A stretch of 64,000 bases of DNA from Rhizobium mongolense USDA 1844 (GCF_000419765.1 NZ_ATTQ01000003.1:310001-374000), one strand, 5' to 3'. Shown: positions 16,733-26,788, counted from the first letter of the stretch. Program-made: numbers and translations. The notes: generated by a model from the sequence alone, not told the origin.

Positions 16733-17419
16733 ATGTTCAACTTAATTGTCACCCTGCTGCGGGGCAGGGCGCATGACGCCGAACGTGCTTTCGCCGACCG
16801 CAACGCCATACCTCTGCTCAGTCAGCAAACTCGCGATGCGGCCCACGCCATCCAGTCTGCCCGCCGTGCAGTGGCGGTGGCAATTGCACAAAATGAGCAG
16901 GAAAAGAGCCAGCACGCCATGATCCTGTCCCGGATCGCTGATCTCGAAACCCGCACTCTTGTAGCATTGGAAAAAGGCAGTGAGGGTCTCGCCCGCGAAG
17001 CGGCCGACGCGATCGCTTATCTCGAAGCCGAGCGGGATGCGTCGGAAAAGGCCCAAGCTCAGTTCACAACGGCGATTGCCAAGCTGAAGGGGATCGTGCG
17101 TGCCGCTGAAGCGCGATTGCAGGATCTGCAGCGCGGCGAGCGGCTCGCCCGTGCAACGGAACAAGCCCAGAAACTTGATCTCGCCGCTGCCGGATCTGGT
17201 CTTGCCACACTCGACGAGGCTGAGGAGACCCTTGCGCGCCTTCGCGCTCGTCAAAGCCACAACGATACGATTGCCTCCGTGCTTAAGGAGATGGACAGCA
17301 CGCCTCGCTCTGCCGGAATCATCGAGAAGCTTGCCAATGCCGGCTGTGGTGCGCCGTTGCGGTCATCGGCTGATGATGTGTTGGCGAGGCTCCGCACTCG
17401 TATCAACAACGCTGCCTGA
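16733..17419 (+). CDS. PspA/IM30 family membrane-associated protein
   Basis: A 228-residue, almost wholly alpha-helical, Ala/Glu/Arg-rich protein. It fits the PspA/IM30 (ESCRT-III-like) family: a short amphipathic start (MFNLIVTLLRGRAHD) and long coiled coils between about residues 20 and 150. Such proteins coat and stabilise the inner membrane under stress. It is first in an operon with a YiaA/B membrane protein and a phospholipid-acylating fusion, under the adjacent TetR. No PspF-type sigma-54 regulator is present, so control differs from the E. coli psp system. Confidence 0.75.
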   Translation: MFNLIVTLLRGRAHDAERAFADRNAIPLLSQQTRDAAHAIQSARRAVAVAIAQNEQEKSQHAMILSRIADLETRTLVALEKGSEGLAREAADAIAYLEAERDASEKAQAQFTTAIAKLKGIVRAAEARLQDLQRGERLARATEQAQKLDLAAAGSGLATLDEAEETLARLRARQSHNDTIASVLKEMDSTPRSAGIIEKLANAGCGAPLRSSADDVLARLRTRINNAA

Positions 17420-17447
17420 AACGCATTTCACTTAACAAAAGGACACG

Positions 17448-17732
17448 ATGATGAACGACAGTTTCCAGAAGCATTCCTCCAGCTGGGTCAGCTTTTCATA
17501 CATCTCCTTCGGCACGGCAGCTTTCATGCTTGCAGCCGGCCTTTACATGATGCCGCTCGACCTCTGGGGCAAAGGCTATCTCGCCATGGGCATACTGATG
17601 CTGGTACAAACGACGGTGAACATCACCAAGACGCTGCGCGATAACGCCGAGTCGGAGAAGTTGATCCGCAAGATCGAGGACGCCAAGACTGAAAAGCTCC
17701 TCGTCAATTTCAATCGTGGCAACGAAAGCTAA
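17448..17732 (+). CDS. YiaA/YiaB family inner membrane protein
   Basis: A 94-residue protein with two predicted membrane helices (about 17-33 and 43-59) joined by a short turn (MPLDLWGKGYLAMG). The charged C-terminal tail contains ESEKLIRKIEDAKTEK. This is the YiaA/B two-helix domain. AAAGGA lies before the ATG. It sits 28 bases after the PspA-like gene and before the acyltransferase fusion. The family function is not established. Confidence 0.8.
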   Translation: MMNDSFQKHSSSWVSFSYISFGTAAFMLAAGLYMMPLDLWGKGYLAMGILMLVQTTVNITKTLRDNAESEKLIRKIEDAKTEKLLVNFNRGNES

Positions 17733-17824
17733 GACTTCTTAACCACACCACAGAGTTGTTTCTGTCTGCAACTTTTGCGAAACAACTCTGTGACTTTCTC
17801 TTGCGACCTAACAGGGGAACAGCC

Positions 17825-20800
17825 ATGCACGGCAATCTTATGACATCGAGGAAGTTCGCGCCGTTATTCTGGACGCAGTTTCTCTCGGCCTTCAACGATA
17901 ATTTCCTGAAGCAGACGCTTATCTTCCTGATCCTTGCGCAGATGGCTGCCGAGGGGGCTTGGCTCGTGACGCTCGCTGGCGGAATTTTTATCATTCCGTT
18001 CCTGCTGCTTTCGGCGCTGGGCGGCGAGCTTGCCGACAAATATGACAAGGCGCAGATGGCCGAAATCCTCAAGCGTTGCGAGATCGCAGTCGCGGCGATC
18101 TCCGTCATCGGTATCGCGCTGTCGTCGATCTGGGTCCTTCTGCTGGCTCTTTTCGGTTTCGGCGTCATCTCGTCGCTCTTCGGCCCGATTAAGTACGGCA
18201 TTCTTCCCGATCATCTCGAACGCAAGGACTTGCCAAAGGCCAACGCCTGGATCGAGGGCGGCACCTTCATCGCCATCTTGACGGGCACGATCGTTGCAGC
18301 GCTTGCCTTCACGAACGGCGAGAATGTCCGGGTGTTCGGACCGATGATGATGGGGCTTTCGGTGCTTTGCTGGTTCGCCGCTCGCATGATCCCCGCCACG
18401 GGATCAAAAGCGCCCGATCTCGTTATCGACAGGAATGTCTTCCGCTCGAGCGTCACACTCGTCAATGAACTGCGGGAAGACAAGCGAATCTGGCGCTCGG
18501 CGCTAATGAATTGCTGGTTCTGGTTCGTTGGCGCATTCGTCATGTCGATGCTGCCCTTCATGGTTACGGAAATCCTTGGCGGTTCGGAGATCGTCGTCCC
18601 CGCCTATCTTGCCGTTTTCGCGATTTCCATTGCGGTCGGTTCAGCGATCGCCGGCTGGATGTCGGCAGGCCGTGTCGTCTTGCTGCCGGCGCCAGTCGGC
18701 ACCGTCATAGTTGCACTCTTCGGAATAGATCTCGCTTGGAATCTGTGGGGCCTGCGGTCCGCCTCTCATGCTGAAACCATCACCGCGTTCTTTGCGGGCG
18801 CAAAGACCATGCGTGTGGCGATCGATCTCGCCGGTATGGCCGTTGGGGGCGCATTCATGGCCGTGCCGACGTTCGCGGCGATGCAAGCCTGGGCAAACGA
18901 AGCCCGCCGTGCCCGTGTGATCGGAGCTGCGAACGTTTTGTCCGCGTTATTTATCACAACTGGTCTCGCGCTGGTCGCGATCTTGCAAGCCGTCGGTGTC
19001 TCCGTTCCGATGATCATTCTGGGTCTTTCGCTCATCAATGTCGGCGTTGCCTGGATGATGTTGAAGGCGCTGCCCACCAATCCGTTCCGTGATTTCATTT
19101 CCATATTGTTCCGTGCCTTCCTGCGCCTTGAGGTGGAAGGTTTGGAGAACATCAAGAAGGCTGGCCGGGCACCGATCATCGCGCTCAATCATGTGAGCTT
19201 CCTTGATGGAGCGCTGGCGCTTGCAATAACAGAGGAAGAGCCCGTTTTCGCCGTCGATTACAAGATAGCTCAGGCTTGGTGGGTTCGTCCTTTCCTGAAG
19301 ATGTGCAAATTCCTTCCGCTCGATCCGACGAAGCCGATGGCGACACGTTCGCTGATCAAGATTGTCAACGAGGGCAATGCGATCGGCATCTTTCCCGAGG
19401 GACGCCTGACAGTGACCGGGACGCTGATGAAGGTCTACGACGGCGCGGCCATGGTTGCCGACAAGACAGGATCGATGATCGTGCCCGTCCGTATCGACGG
19501 GCTTGAGAAGAGCTACTTCTCGCGCCTTTCGGCTGGCCAAGTGCGCCGTCGCCTCTTTCCTAAGGTCAAAGTGACGATCCTCGAGCCGGTGAAGCTCGAC
19601 GTTCCCGCGGATATCAAGGGTCGCAAGCGCCGTATCGCCGCAGGGGCGGCCCTCTACCAGGTCATGTCGATGTTGATGTTCCGTACGACGAACACCAATC
19701 TGACGGTCCTGGACCGCATCATCGAGACGGCTTTGGAAGGAGGTGGAGGAAAACTTGCAGTCGAGGATCCGATTAGCGGCCAGCTCTCCTATGCCAAGCT
19801 TCTCACCGGCGCTTCGGTTCTGGGTGCCAAGTTCAAGGCGTTGTTTCCCGATGAACAGACGCTTGGCGTCCTGCTTCCAAACGCCAATGGCACTGCTGCG
19901 ACTGTTCTCGCTGTGATGTCAGCGGGCAAGGTTCCGGCGATGCTGAATTTCACCGCCGGCGCCGCCAATATCTTGTCAGCGTGCAGGGCGGCAGAGGTAA
20001 AGCAGGTTCTTTCCTCACGCGCCTTCGTCGAGCAGGGCAAGCTTGGTCCCGTGATTGCCGAGCTCGAAAAAGAGATGAAGATCGTCTGGCTCGACGAACT
20101 GCGCACGACAGTTACCGTCGTGGACAAAGTTCGGGGCTTCCTCAACAGGTACACGCCGCTGGTCAAGCGCAAGGCCGATGATGCCGCCGTGATCCTGTTC
20201 ACATCTGGTTCGGAGGGAACGCCGAAGGGTGTTGTTCTCACCCATCGCAATATTCTGTCAAACGCCGCCCAGGCGGCCTCGCGCATCGACTTCCATTCCG
20301 GGGATAAAGTCTTCAATATCTTGCCGGTGTTTCATTCATTTGGTCTGACGGCGGGGACCGTTCTGCCATTGGTCTCGGGCGTGCCGGTATATTTCTATCC
20401 GTCGCCGCTTCACTACCGCATCGTGCCGGAACTGATCTACACCTCCAACGCGACCATCATTTTCGGGACCGATACTTTCCTGAACGGCTATGCCCGAACT
20501 GCGCACCCCTATGACTTCCGATCGATCCGTTACATCTTTTCGGGTGCAGAGCCCGTCAAACCATCGACCCGCGAGACCTATATGGAGAAGTTCGGCCTGC
20601 GTATCCTTGAAGGCTACGGTGTTACTGAGACGGCACCCGTGATCTCCCTCAATACGCCAATGTTCAACCGCTCAGGCACCGTCGGCAAAATCATGCCCGG
20701 CATGCAGTGGAAGCTCGAGCCGGTTGCGGGTATCGATGAGGGTGGTCGCCTTTTCATCCGCGGCGCCAATGTCATGGCCGGCTATCTCCGCGCTGAGAAC

Positions 20801-21220
20801 CCTGGCGTTATCGAGCCGCTCCCGGATGGCTGGCATGACACGGGTGACATTGTCACAATCGACGAAGATGGCTTCGTCAGGATCCGCGGCCGTGCCAAGC
20901 GCTTCGCCAAGATCGGCGGCGAGATGATTTCGCTCGCTGCCGTCGAGGCGCTTGCCGGCCAGTTGTGGGCCGGTGCCCTTTCGGTCGTTTCATCTATTCC
21001 GGATGCAAAGAAGGGTGAGCGACTGGTGCTGCTGACAGATGCGCCAAACGCTACTCGCGCCGAATTCGCTGCCTTTGCCAGATCCAAGGGAGCGATGGAT
21101 ATGATGGTTCCGGCGGAAATCAAAATCGGCAAAGTGCCAGTGCTGGGTTCGGGAAAGGTGGATTTTGTTGCAGCGAGCAAGATTGTCCAACATTTGAATC
21201 CACCGCAGCACGCTGCATGA
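17825..21220 (+). CDS. LplT-PlsC-AMP ligase fusion (acyl-ACP synthetase / phospholipid acyltransferase)
   Basis: A 1131-residue three-part protein. Residues 1 to about 410 are an MFS-type transporter like LplT (TQFLSAFNDNFLKQTLIFL). Residues about 430-640 are a PlsC acyltransferase with HVSFLD near 454 and FPEGR near 522. From about 660 there is an AMP-forming acyl ligase with TSGSEGTPKG near 793, a YGVTE core motif and a TGD motif. In E. coli these are separate LplT and Aas, which flip and reacylate lysophospholipids. The ATG at 17825 follows GGGGAACAGCC. It is the last gene of the TetR-controlled operon and points to membrane repair or fatty-acid salvage. Confidence 0.9.
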   Translation: MHGNLMTSRKFAPLFWTQFLSAFNDNFLKQTLIFLILAQMAAEGAWLVTLAGGIFIIPFLLLSALGGELADKYDKAQMAEILKRCEIAVAAISVIGIALSSIWVLLLALFGFGVISSLFGPIKYGILPDHLERKDLPKANAWIEGGTFIAILTGTIVAALAFTNGENVRVFGPMMMGLSVLCWFAARMIPATGSKAPDLVIDRNVFRSSVTLVNELREDKRIWRSALMNCWFWFVGAFVMSMLPFMVTEILGGSEIVVPAYLAVFAISIAVGSAIAGWMSAGRVVLLPAPVGTVIVALFGIDLAWNLWGLRSASHAETITAFFAGAKTMRVAIDLAGMAVGGAFMAVPTFAAMQAWANEARRARVIGAANVLSALFITTGLALVAILQAVGVSVPMIILGLSLINVGVAWMMLKALPTNPFRDFISILFRAFLRLEVEGLENIKKAGRAPIIALNHVSFLDGALALAITEEEPVFAVDYKIAQAWWVRPFLKMCKFLPLDPTKPMATRSLIKIVNEGNAIGIFPEGRLTVTGTLMKVYDGAAMVADKTGSMIVPVRIDGLEKSYFSRLSAGQVRRRLFPKVKVTILEPVKLDVPADIKGRKRRIAAGAALYQVMSMLMFRTTNTNLTVLDRIIETALEGGGGKLAVEDPISGQLSYAKLLTGASVLGAKFKALFPDEQTLGVLLPNANGTAATVLAVMSAGKVPAMLNFTAGAANILSACRAAEVKQVLSSRAFVEQGKLGPVIAELEKEMKIVWLDELRTTVTVVDKVRGFLNRYTPLVKRKADDAAVILFTSGSEGTPKGVVLTHRNILSNAAQAASRIDFHSGDKVFNILPVFHSFGLTAGTVLPLVSGVPVYFYPSPLHYRIVPELIYTSNATIIFGTDTFLNGYARTAHPYDFRSIRYIFSGAEPVKPSTRETYMEKFGLRILEGYGVTETAPVISLNTPMFNRSGTVGKIMPGMQWKLEPVAGIDEGGRLFIRGANVMAGYLRAENPGVIEPLPDGWHDTGDIVTIDEDGFVRIRGRAKRFAKIGGEMISLAAVEALAGQLWAGALSVVSSIPDAKKGERLVLLTDAPNATRAEFAAFARSKGAMDMMVPAEIKIGKVPVLGSGKVDFVAASKIVQHLNPPQHAA

Positions 21221-21672
21221 TGCCTCCCACAAGGCTTGTATGAACGACTACTTCAGCATGGAAGGACCGGGAGGGGTAGGGCGCTATGCAAAGCGGATTT
21301 TCCGCATGTCGGCGCTCGCATGCGTAATAGCGACCACCAATCGACAACTGTCGCAGCAATATCACAAGGCCAACTTGGTCTGCGTCGCTCGCACGTTAAG
21401 CGACACCGGAGGGTTGCGTCGAATGGCGAACAGGCAAGACGATGCGCAAACTGGTGTGTGATTATGCACGGACGTTTGCACGCTTTCGGCACAGAGCATC
21501 GACCCTGGCGGAGGCAGGATGTCTCATTTGTTCGATTGCAGAATTTAGCGTGCTCTCGTTCAATGCACACGGTGGGGTCAAACGCTATGCCGAAACACAT
21601 TTGGCGCTCGCACCCTTCCTCAAGGATCGCCGCCCTCACGGAGAGCGGCGATAAAATGAATCGTCTTAGGCG
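21221..21672. other. Intergenic region without a supported gene
   Basis: These 450 bases lie between convergent genes. Short open frames on both strands are rich in Arg/Cys/His and have no recognisable motif or ribosome binding site. I see no clear terminator or repeat. Confidence 0.5.
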
Positions 21673-23457
21673 TTAGGCCGGCAGTTGGAAGATCCAGTTT
21701 GCGATCAGGACTATCGCCAGACCGCCAGCAAGTGCGACATAGGGAAGGACGCCCGCCTTTTTCGTACCAAGGTCCTGACCAGTCAGGCCCAGATCGTCCA
21801 TCGCTCCCGCAGGAAATTTGCCGCCGTCCCGCACATAATGGCGATAGGCAAAGACCGGGAGGATGACGGCGGCGAAGGCGAAACCAACCCAAAGTGCGTT
21901 GGCATAACCCCAGACCTTTGCGCCGGCGCCTAGGAAGAGGGCATTGACGAAGGCGAGAACCGTGTTGAGGCCAATCAGCCAGCTCGGCGCCTTCCAGGGA
22001 CGTTCGATGTGGCCGGAATCCATGCGATGGATCCAACCGGAGTTCAGGTTGAGGAAGTTGAAGATAATGTAGCCGACATTCGAGACGGCGAGCACGAAGA
22101 AGTAGCCGCCGACATCCGATGCGATCGCCAGAAGGAAGAGGTTGAAGCCGAAGTCCGTCCACATGGCGCGGGTCGGCGCGCCGTTCTCGTTCACATGATC
22201 GAGGTATTTCGGCAGCCAGCCGTCTTTGGCGCCCTGATAGAGCGTGCGTGAGGATCCCGCCATCGCCGTCATGATCGCCAGGAAGAGGGCCATGATCATC
22301 AGGACGACGAGAAGCTGGGTGATAATGCGGCCCGCGCCGATCAACCCACCGAGGGCTTCCGCTACACCCGTACCGTCGACGATTCCAGGTGCCAGCATGC
22401 CGGCATGGCCGAGCACACCCTGGAAGGCGAAGGGCACGAGGAAGAAGAACAAGCAGCATGCAAGTCCGGAATAGAAGATCGCCTTGAAAGTATCGGTCTT
22501 GGGGTTCTTCAGTTCCCGGGTATAGCAGACGGCGGTTTCGAAGCCGTAAGTAGACCAAGCGGCGATATAGAGGCCGCCGAGGAAGAGTGTCCATCCGCCG
22601 TTGCTCCATGTACCGTCCGCGTCTGAATATGCTGCCGTTGGCGGAAGGAGGCCCGTGACGTTCGCAGCAACGATCTGACCGCTGAGGATAGGGTAGATGC
22701 CGATCAAAAGCAGCGGCACGAGCACGATGATCGCCAGCCACTTCTGCACGCTTGCGGTTTCAGAGATGCCGCGATGCTGGATGGCGAAGATGATCAGCAT
22801 CAAGATGCCGCCGATGAAGAAAGTGGCGTTGATGTTGGCGGTAGCGAGGAACGGAATGCTGAAGCTTGCGAGCGACCAATTGCGGACCGCGGGCGTCAGC
22901 GCCGCTACTGCATCCGTGCTCAGCAAGGCTTTGATGGCATCGTCGGGCGCCGTGCCGGCATGGGCTGTTATGTATTCTGCGACGCGCGGGCTATCCGCCG
23001 TGATTGAAGCGGCATGCGCGGCAATCCAGTCGAGGGCTGCTTGCGAGTCAGCTGCCGGAATCGGAAAAAATGCATTGAGAATATAACCGGCGGCGATGGC
23101 GCAACCGAGCGAAAGCACCGGCGACCAGGCAAACCAGTTGCACCAGACCGAAAGCGGCGCAATGAACTTCGAATATCGCAGCCAGGCGGTCGCGCCATAA
23201 ACGGAAGCGCCGCCGGATTTATTGCCGAACATGCCGGCGATCTCTGCATAGGTGAAGGATTGCAGGAAGCCCATGATCATGGAAATGATCCATACGACGA
23301 AGGCGAGCTTGCCTGTCGTGCCTGCGATGCCGCCAATGGAGAAAAGGACGAGCGGCGGCACGCCCGCAGCTACCCAGAATGCACCCTTCCAGTCGAGGGC
23401 ACGTATAAGCTTACCTTCGGTGCCGGCCGATATCCCGGCGTCCACTACGTCTGTCAT
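21673..23457 (-). CDS. APC family amino acid/amine permease
   Basis: A 594-residue inner-membrane transporter of the amino acid-polyamine-organocation superfamily. The consensus start region is FSIGGIAGTTGKLAFVVW, then YAEIAGMFGNKSGGASVYG, with about 12-13 helices. A long extramembrane insert rich in Ala/Asp occupies about residues 138-190, between early helices. GGGGAAC precedes the ATG. It is divergent from tdm across 245 bases, so it is probably the uptake system for TMAO, trimethylamine or a related amine, a role taken by BCCT or TmoXWV systems elsewhere. That assignment is from context. Confidence 0.85.
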   Translation of the reverse strand: MTDVVDAGISAGTEGKLIRALDWKGAFWVAAGVPPLVLFSIGGIAGTTGKLAFVVWIISMIMGFLQSFTYAEIAGMFGNKSGGASVYGATAWLRYSKFIAPLSVWCNWFAWSPVLSLGCAIAAGYILNAFFPIPAADSQAALDWIAAHAASITADSPRVAEYITAHAGTAPDDAIKALLSTDAVAALTPAVRNWSLASFSIPFLATANINATFFIGGILMLIIFAIQHRGISETASVQKWLAIIVLVPLLLIGIYPILSGQIVAANVTGLLPPTAAYSDADGTWSNGGWTLFLGGLYIAAWSTYGFETAVCYTRELKNPKTDTFKAIFYSGLACCLFFFLVPFAFQGVLGHAGMLAPGIVDGTGVAEALGGLIGAGRIITQLLVVLMIMALFLAIMTAMAGSSRTLYQGAKDGWLPKYLDHVNENGAPTRAMWTDFGFNLFLLAIASDVGGYFFVLAVSNVGYIIFNFLNLNSGWIHRMDSGHIERPWKAPSWLIGLNTVLAFVNALFLGAGAKVWGYANALWVGFAFAAVILPVFAYRHYVRDGGKFPAGAMDDLGLTGQDLGTKKAGVLPYVALAGGLAIVLIANWIFQLPA

Positions 23458-23599
23458 TGCTGAAGTTCCCCATTCGATTGTTCCGGACGTCTCTTCGTGC
23501 GTCTCCCTGAACGTGCCTCTCCCGGCGTTTCCGGGGCCAGCCTGGTTTTGGCGATCCGCGTTCCCGCACGGATTCTGAGCTTTGACCCTTGATGCATAG

Positions 23600-23614
23600 T
23601 GAAGATATTTTCTT
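23600..23614. promoter_or_regulatory. Candidate XRE-cupin operator upstream of tdm
   Basis: TGAAGATATTTTCTT lies in the divergent APC-tdm promoter region, 89 bases before the tdm ATG. It loosely resembles GGAATATTTGTTTCC before dmmD and AGAATAATTTGTTCT downstream of the regulator gene. Of the three it is the weakest match. Confidence 0.3.
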
Positions 23615-23702
23615 TTTAGTCAATATGGGTTTACTTTCCGACGGCATTTTGTAACGTTGTTTAGCGGGCGAAAGCTCGCGCTTCCAACCCCACGAGGGTC
23701 AA

Positions 23703-26072
23703 ATGCGAGATCTCCATTTGGCGATGACCGGTGTGCGGCCGGCTTCCCCGAGCATCGTCCGCTATCCGGGCATTCGAGCGTTGCCGCAGGGCACGGAGCG
23801 CCACCGCGTCAAGGGCGGCGGCTCGTTGGTCGTGCGCGTCGAGGTCGGTGACCACGTGACCGTCACCGACATGGAAGGCGGTCAACCGTGTGAACTTTCC
23901 TTTGTCGATGAGGCTGGGCGTTTCTTGTCGGCAGGTCTCGGCGCGACGTTCACCAATGCCGCCGAGGGGCTGAAGGCCATCCTGTCGACGGGGGAAGACA
24001 GCGCTATCCGTACCCGCGCTGCGCTTGCCCGTCGCGGCGCTGATCTTGCGGCGGCTGGTGCGCTACGTCTCTTCGGAGCGGCAGCGACGCCGCGAAGCTC
24101 CGCTGAACTCACCATCACCTTGAAAGGTCTCTTGATTATCGCTGCTCCCGCAGGCGTGATGTTGCCGGAGGCGCAGGATACGTCGACGCCGATCGAGATT
24201 ACGATCAGGCGGAGCCAGCTCACTCACGATTATTCCTCGGCCTTGCCCGAGCCGATGGCCGATCCGATCGAGGATATCCGCATCAAGGCGGCAACAGCTT
24301 CAGCCTATTTCGTCCGCGCTGGCGAATTTATTCAGATCATCGACGTTTATGGGCGGCAATGCACAGATTTTCAGGCTTTCGCCGCCCGCAAGGTGGACAA
24401 AGGTCTCGATCTGGCCCTGGATTCGACGGTCACCCGCACCCTGCTCGGCCGCAGCTACCCGATCCCCGGCCTGCCGTCAAAGGCGTTCGATCGCGATTTC
24501 GAACCTCTCGTGGAGATCGTCCAGGACACGGTCGGTCGTCACGACGCCTTCGCGACTGCCTGCAACTCTCGCTATTATGACGATATGGGCTATCCCGGCC
24601 ACGTCAATTGCACGGACAACTTCAACGCCGCGTTGGCGCCGTACGGGATTGCGCCGCGCAAGGGCTGGGAAGCGCTCAACTATTTCTACAATACAAACAT
24701 CGATCACAACAATCAGTTGTACCTCGATGAGCCTTGGTCGCGCCCGGGCGATTATGTGATGATGCGGGCGCTGACCGATCTCGTCTGCGTATCCTCTTCA
24801 TGTCCAGACGATATCGATGCCGCCAACGGCTGGGATCCGACGGATATCCATGTCCGAACCTTTTCCGGAAAAGAGAAATTCTCACGAGCGGTAGCCTATC
24901 GCATGACACCTGACTCCGACGCTGAACTGACGCGCGAAACCGCCTTCCACCCACGCCTTTCGGCACTCACGAGGGATTACGCGGAATATCGCGGCTACTG
25001 GCTGCCGAACCGCTTTTCCTCCGAGGGCGCCGTCGAAGAATATTGGGCCTGCCGGGAGAGGGCAGTCGTCATCGACCTCTCGCCGCTGCGAAAATTCGAA
25101 GTGACTGGTCCCGATGCCGAGGAACTGCTGCAATATTGCCTGACGCGCGACGTGCGTAAGCTGTCGACCGGACAGGTTGTCTATTCGCCCATGTGCTACG
25201 AAAACGGTGGCATGATCGATGACGGTACGCTTTTCCGTCTTGGCGACAAAAACTTCCGCTGGATCGGTGGTGATGATGCAAGCGGCATCTGGCTGCGGGA
25301 GCAAGCAGAAAAGAAAGGCTTTAGGGCCTGGGTCCGCTCCTCAACCGACCAGATGCATAATATCGCTGTGCAGGGACCGAAGAGCCGCAACATCCTGAAG
25401 GAAATCATCTGGACGGCGCCGCGCCAGCCGGCGATCGGCGAACTCGAGTGGTTCCGGTTCACGGTTGGGCGCATCGGGGACTTCGAAGGCGCGCCTGTCG
25501 TCGTCTCGCGCACCGGCTATACGGGCGAGCTCGGTTACGAGATCTTCTGTCATCCGAAGGACGCGCTTAAAGTGTTCGACGCGGTTTGGAAGGCTGGTGA
25601 GCCGCATGGCTTGAAGCCTATGGGTCTCGAAGCGTTGGACATGGTGCGCATCGAGGCGGGACTGATATTCGCCCATCACGAGTTCACCGACCAAACCGAT
25701 CCATTCGAGGCCGGCATTGGTTTCACCGTGCCGCTGAAATCCAAGGCGGATGACTTCATCGGCCGCGAAGCGCTGATCCGGCGCAAGGAGCATCCGCGTC
25801 ATCTGCTGGTTGGGCTCGACGTGCAGGCCAATGAGGCGGTTGGCCATGGAGATTGCGTTCACATCGGCCGCGCTCAGGTGGGGGTGATCACCAGCGCTAC
25901 CCGCTCACCAGTCCTTGGGAAGACCATCGCTCTCGCCCGTATCGACGTCACGCATGCGTCTGTTGGAACGGCGGTGGAAATCGGCAAGCTGGACGGCCAC
26001 CAGAAACGCTTGCCGGCGGTCATAGTACCGCTCTCGCATTATGATCCTCAGAAGACGCGGCCGCGCTCTTAA
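23703..26072 (+). CDS. tdm: Trimethylamine N-oxide demethylase Tdm (DUF1989 + GcvT-like)
   Basis: A 789-residue bifunctional enzyme that converts TMAO to dimethylamine and formaldehyde. Its tetrahydrofolate domain can capture the C1 unit. The N-terminal half is DUF1989-like, with Cys residues suited to zinc in GRQCTDF (about 220), NCTDN (about 301) and SSSCPDD (about 365). The C-terminal part, from about 420, is a GcvT aminomethyltransferase fold with VIDLSPLRKFEVTGPDA and RTGYTGELGYEIF. Length and domain order match characterised Tdm proteins. GAGGG precedes the ATG. tmm and dmmDABC nearby complete the trimethylamine route. Confidence 0.85.
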   Translation: MRDLHLAMTGVRPASPSIVRYPGIRALPQGTERHRVKGGGSLVVRVEVGDHVTVTDMEGGQPCELSFVDEAGRFLSAGLGATFTNAAEGLKAILSTGEDSAIRTRAALARRGADLAAAGALRLFGAAATPRSSAELTITLKGLLIIAAPAGVMLPEAQDTSTPIEITIRRSQLTHDYSSALPEPMADPIEDIRIKAATASAYFVRAGEFIQIIDVYGRQCTDFQAFAARKVDKGLDLALDSTVTRTLLGRSYPIPGLPSKAFDRDFEPLVEIVQDTVGRHDAFATACNSRYYDDMGYPGHVNCTDNFNAALAPYGIAPRKGWEALNYFYNTNIDHNNQLYLDEPWSRPGDYVMMRALTDLVCVSSSCPDDIDAANGWDPTDIHVRTFSGKEKFSRAVAYRMTPDSDAELTRETAFHPRLSALTRDYAEYRGYWLPNRFSSEGAVEEYWACRERAVVIDLSPLRKFEVTGPDAEELLQYCLTRDVRKLSTGQVVYSPMCYENGGMIDDGTLFRLGDKNFRWIGGDDASGIWLREQAEKKGFRAWVRSSTDQMHNIAVQGPKSRNILKEIIWTAPRQPAIGELEWFRFTVGRIGDFEGAPVVVSRTGYTGELGYEIFCHPKDALKVFDAVWKAGEPHGLKPMGLEALDMVRIEAGLIFAHHEFTDQTDPFEAGIGFTVPLKSKADDFIGREALIRRKEHPRHLLVGLDVQANEAVGHGDCVHIGRAQVGVITSATRSPVLGKTIALARIDVTHASVGTAVEIGKLDGHQKRLPAVIVPLSHYDPQKTRPRS

Positions 26073-26075
26073 GCT

Positions 26076-26675
26076 TCAGCCCGACTTGAGCTGGGCGTTC
26101 GAGATCGCGCGGGCGGCCTCTTCAGAGGCGTTGGCAAGCGCGCGCATTTCGGCTGCAAGCACGGCAAAGCCTGACCCTGCCGTACCGGCACGTGCCGCCT
26201 CGATGCCAGCATTGACGGCGAGCAGTTTCAAGTAGCGCAGTGATTGCAGGATCTCATTGGTTTTGGACGCCGTGACGCGCATACCAGCCGTCTGCTCGTC
26301 GATACGCTGGTAAAGGGACTCAATGTTTATGATGCTGCCTTCGAGGTAGAGCAATTCGCCATTCTCGTCCCAAACACCGCCGCCGGTTTCCGTCACCCAG
26401 ATGAAATTCCCGTCCCGATGGCGGATCCGGTACTCCATCGTCCAGTCGGTACGCCGTGCGAGCGCCAGGCCGACGACCTGGTCCATGATCGGCACATCCT
26501 CCTCACACATGATGGAGGTGAAGGTCCGCGTCCGGTTGCCGATGATCTCGTCCGCGGGATGGCCGAAGATGCGCTCGATGCCGTTCGTCATCTCCAGCAT
26601 AGTGTAGTTTTCGTCGGCACGGCAGCGGTAGAGAAATCCGCTCATGCGGCTAAGAATGCTCGTTTGAAAATCCAT
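26076..26675 (-). CDS. PAS domain protein with short MCP-like signalling segment
   Basis: About 199 residues without membrane helices. A single PAS domain (YRCRADENYTMLEMTNGIE, then IFGHPADEIIG, then a PAC-type WTMEYRIRHRDGNFIWV) is followed by a short chemoreceptor hairpin tip (LLAVNAGIEAARAGTAGSG, then FAVLAAEMRALA). It is much shorter than usual receptors, with few heptads around the hairpin. A GTG at 26684 is an alternative start. It lies between convergent tdm and tmm and may report amine- or redox-related signals to the chemotaxis system. Confidence 0.8.
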   Translation of the reverse strand: MDFQTSILSRMSGFLYRCRADENYTMLEMTNGIERIFGHPADEIIGNRTRTFTSIMCEEDVPIMDQVVGLALARRTDWTMEYRIRHRDGNFIWVTETGGGVWDENGELLYLEGSIINIESLYQRIDEQTAGMRVTASKTNEILQSLRYLKLLAVNAGIEAARAGTAGSGFAVLAAEMRALANASEEAARAISNAQLKSG

Positions 26676-26788
26676 CAAGGCCACGTTCGAAGTGAGTTGC
26701 AGGTGAAATTGCTTCGTCTCATTTCAAAAACCCACGAAACGGTCGCGATGAACGACCTTTTCGCGGTTAAGGGAGGGCTTGGAATGCT

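Noticed and set aside
21221..21672. Small genes in the gap after the acyltransferase fusion
   Set aside because: Several overlapping short frames exist on both strands, but none has a ribosome binding site, a motif or plausible residue use.
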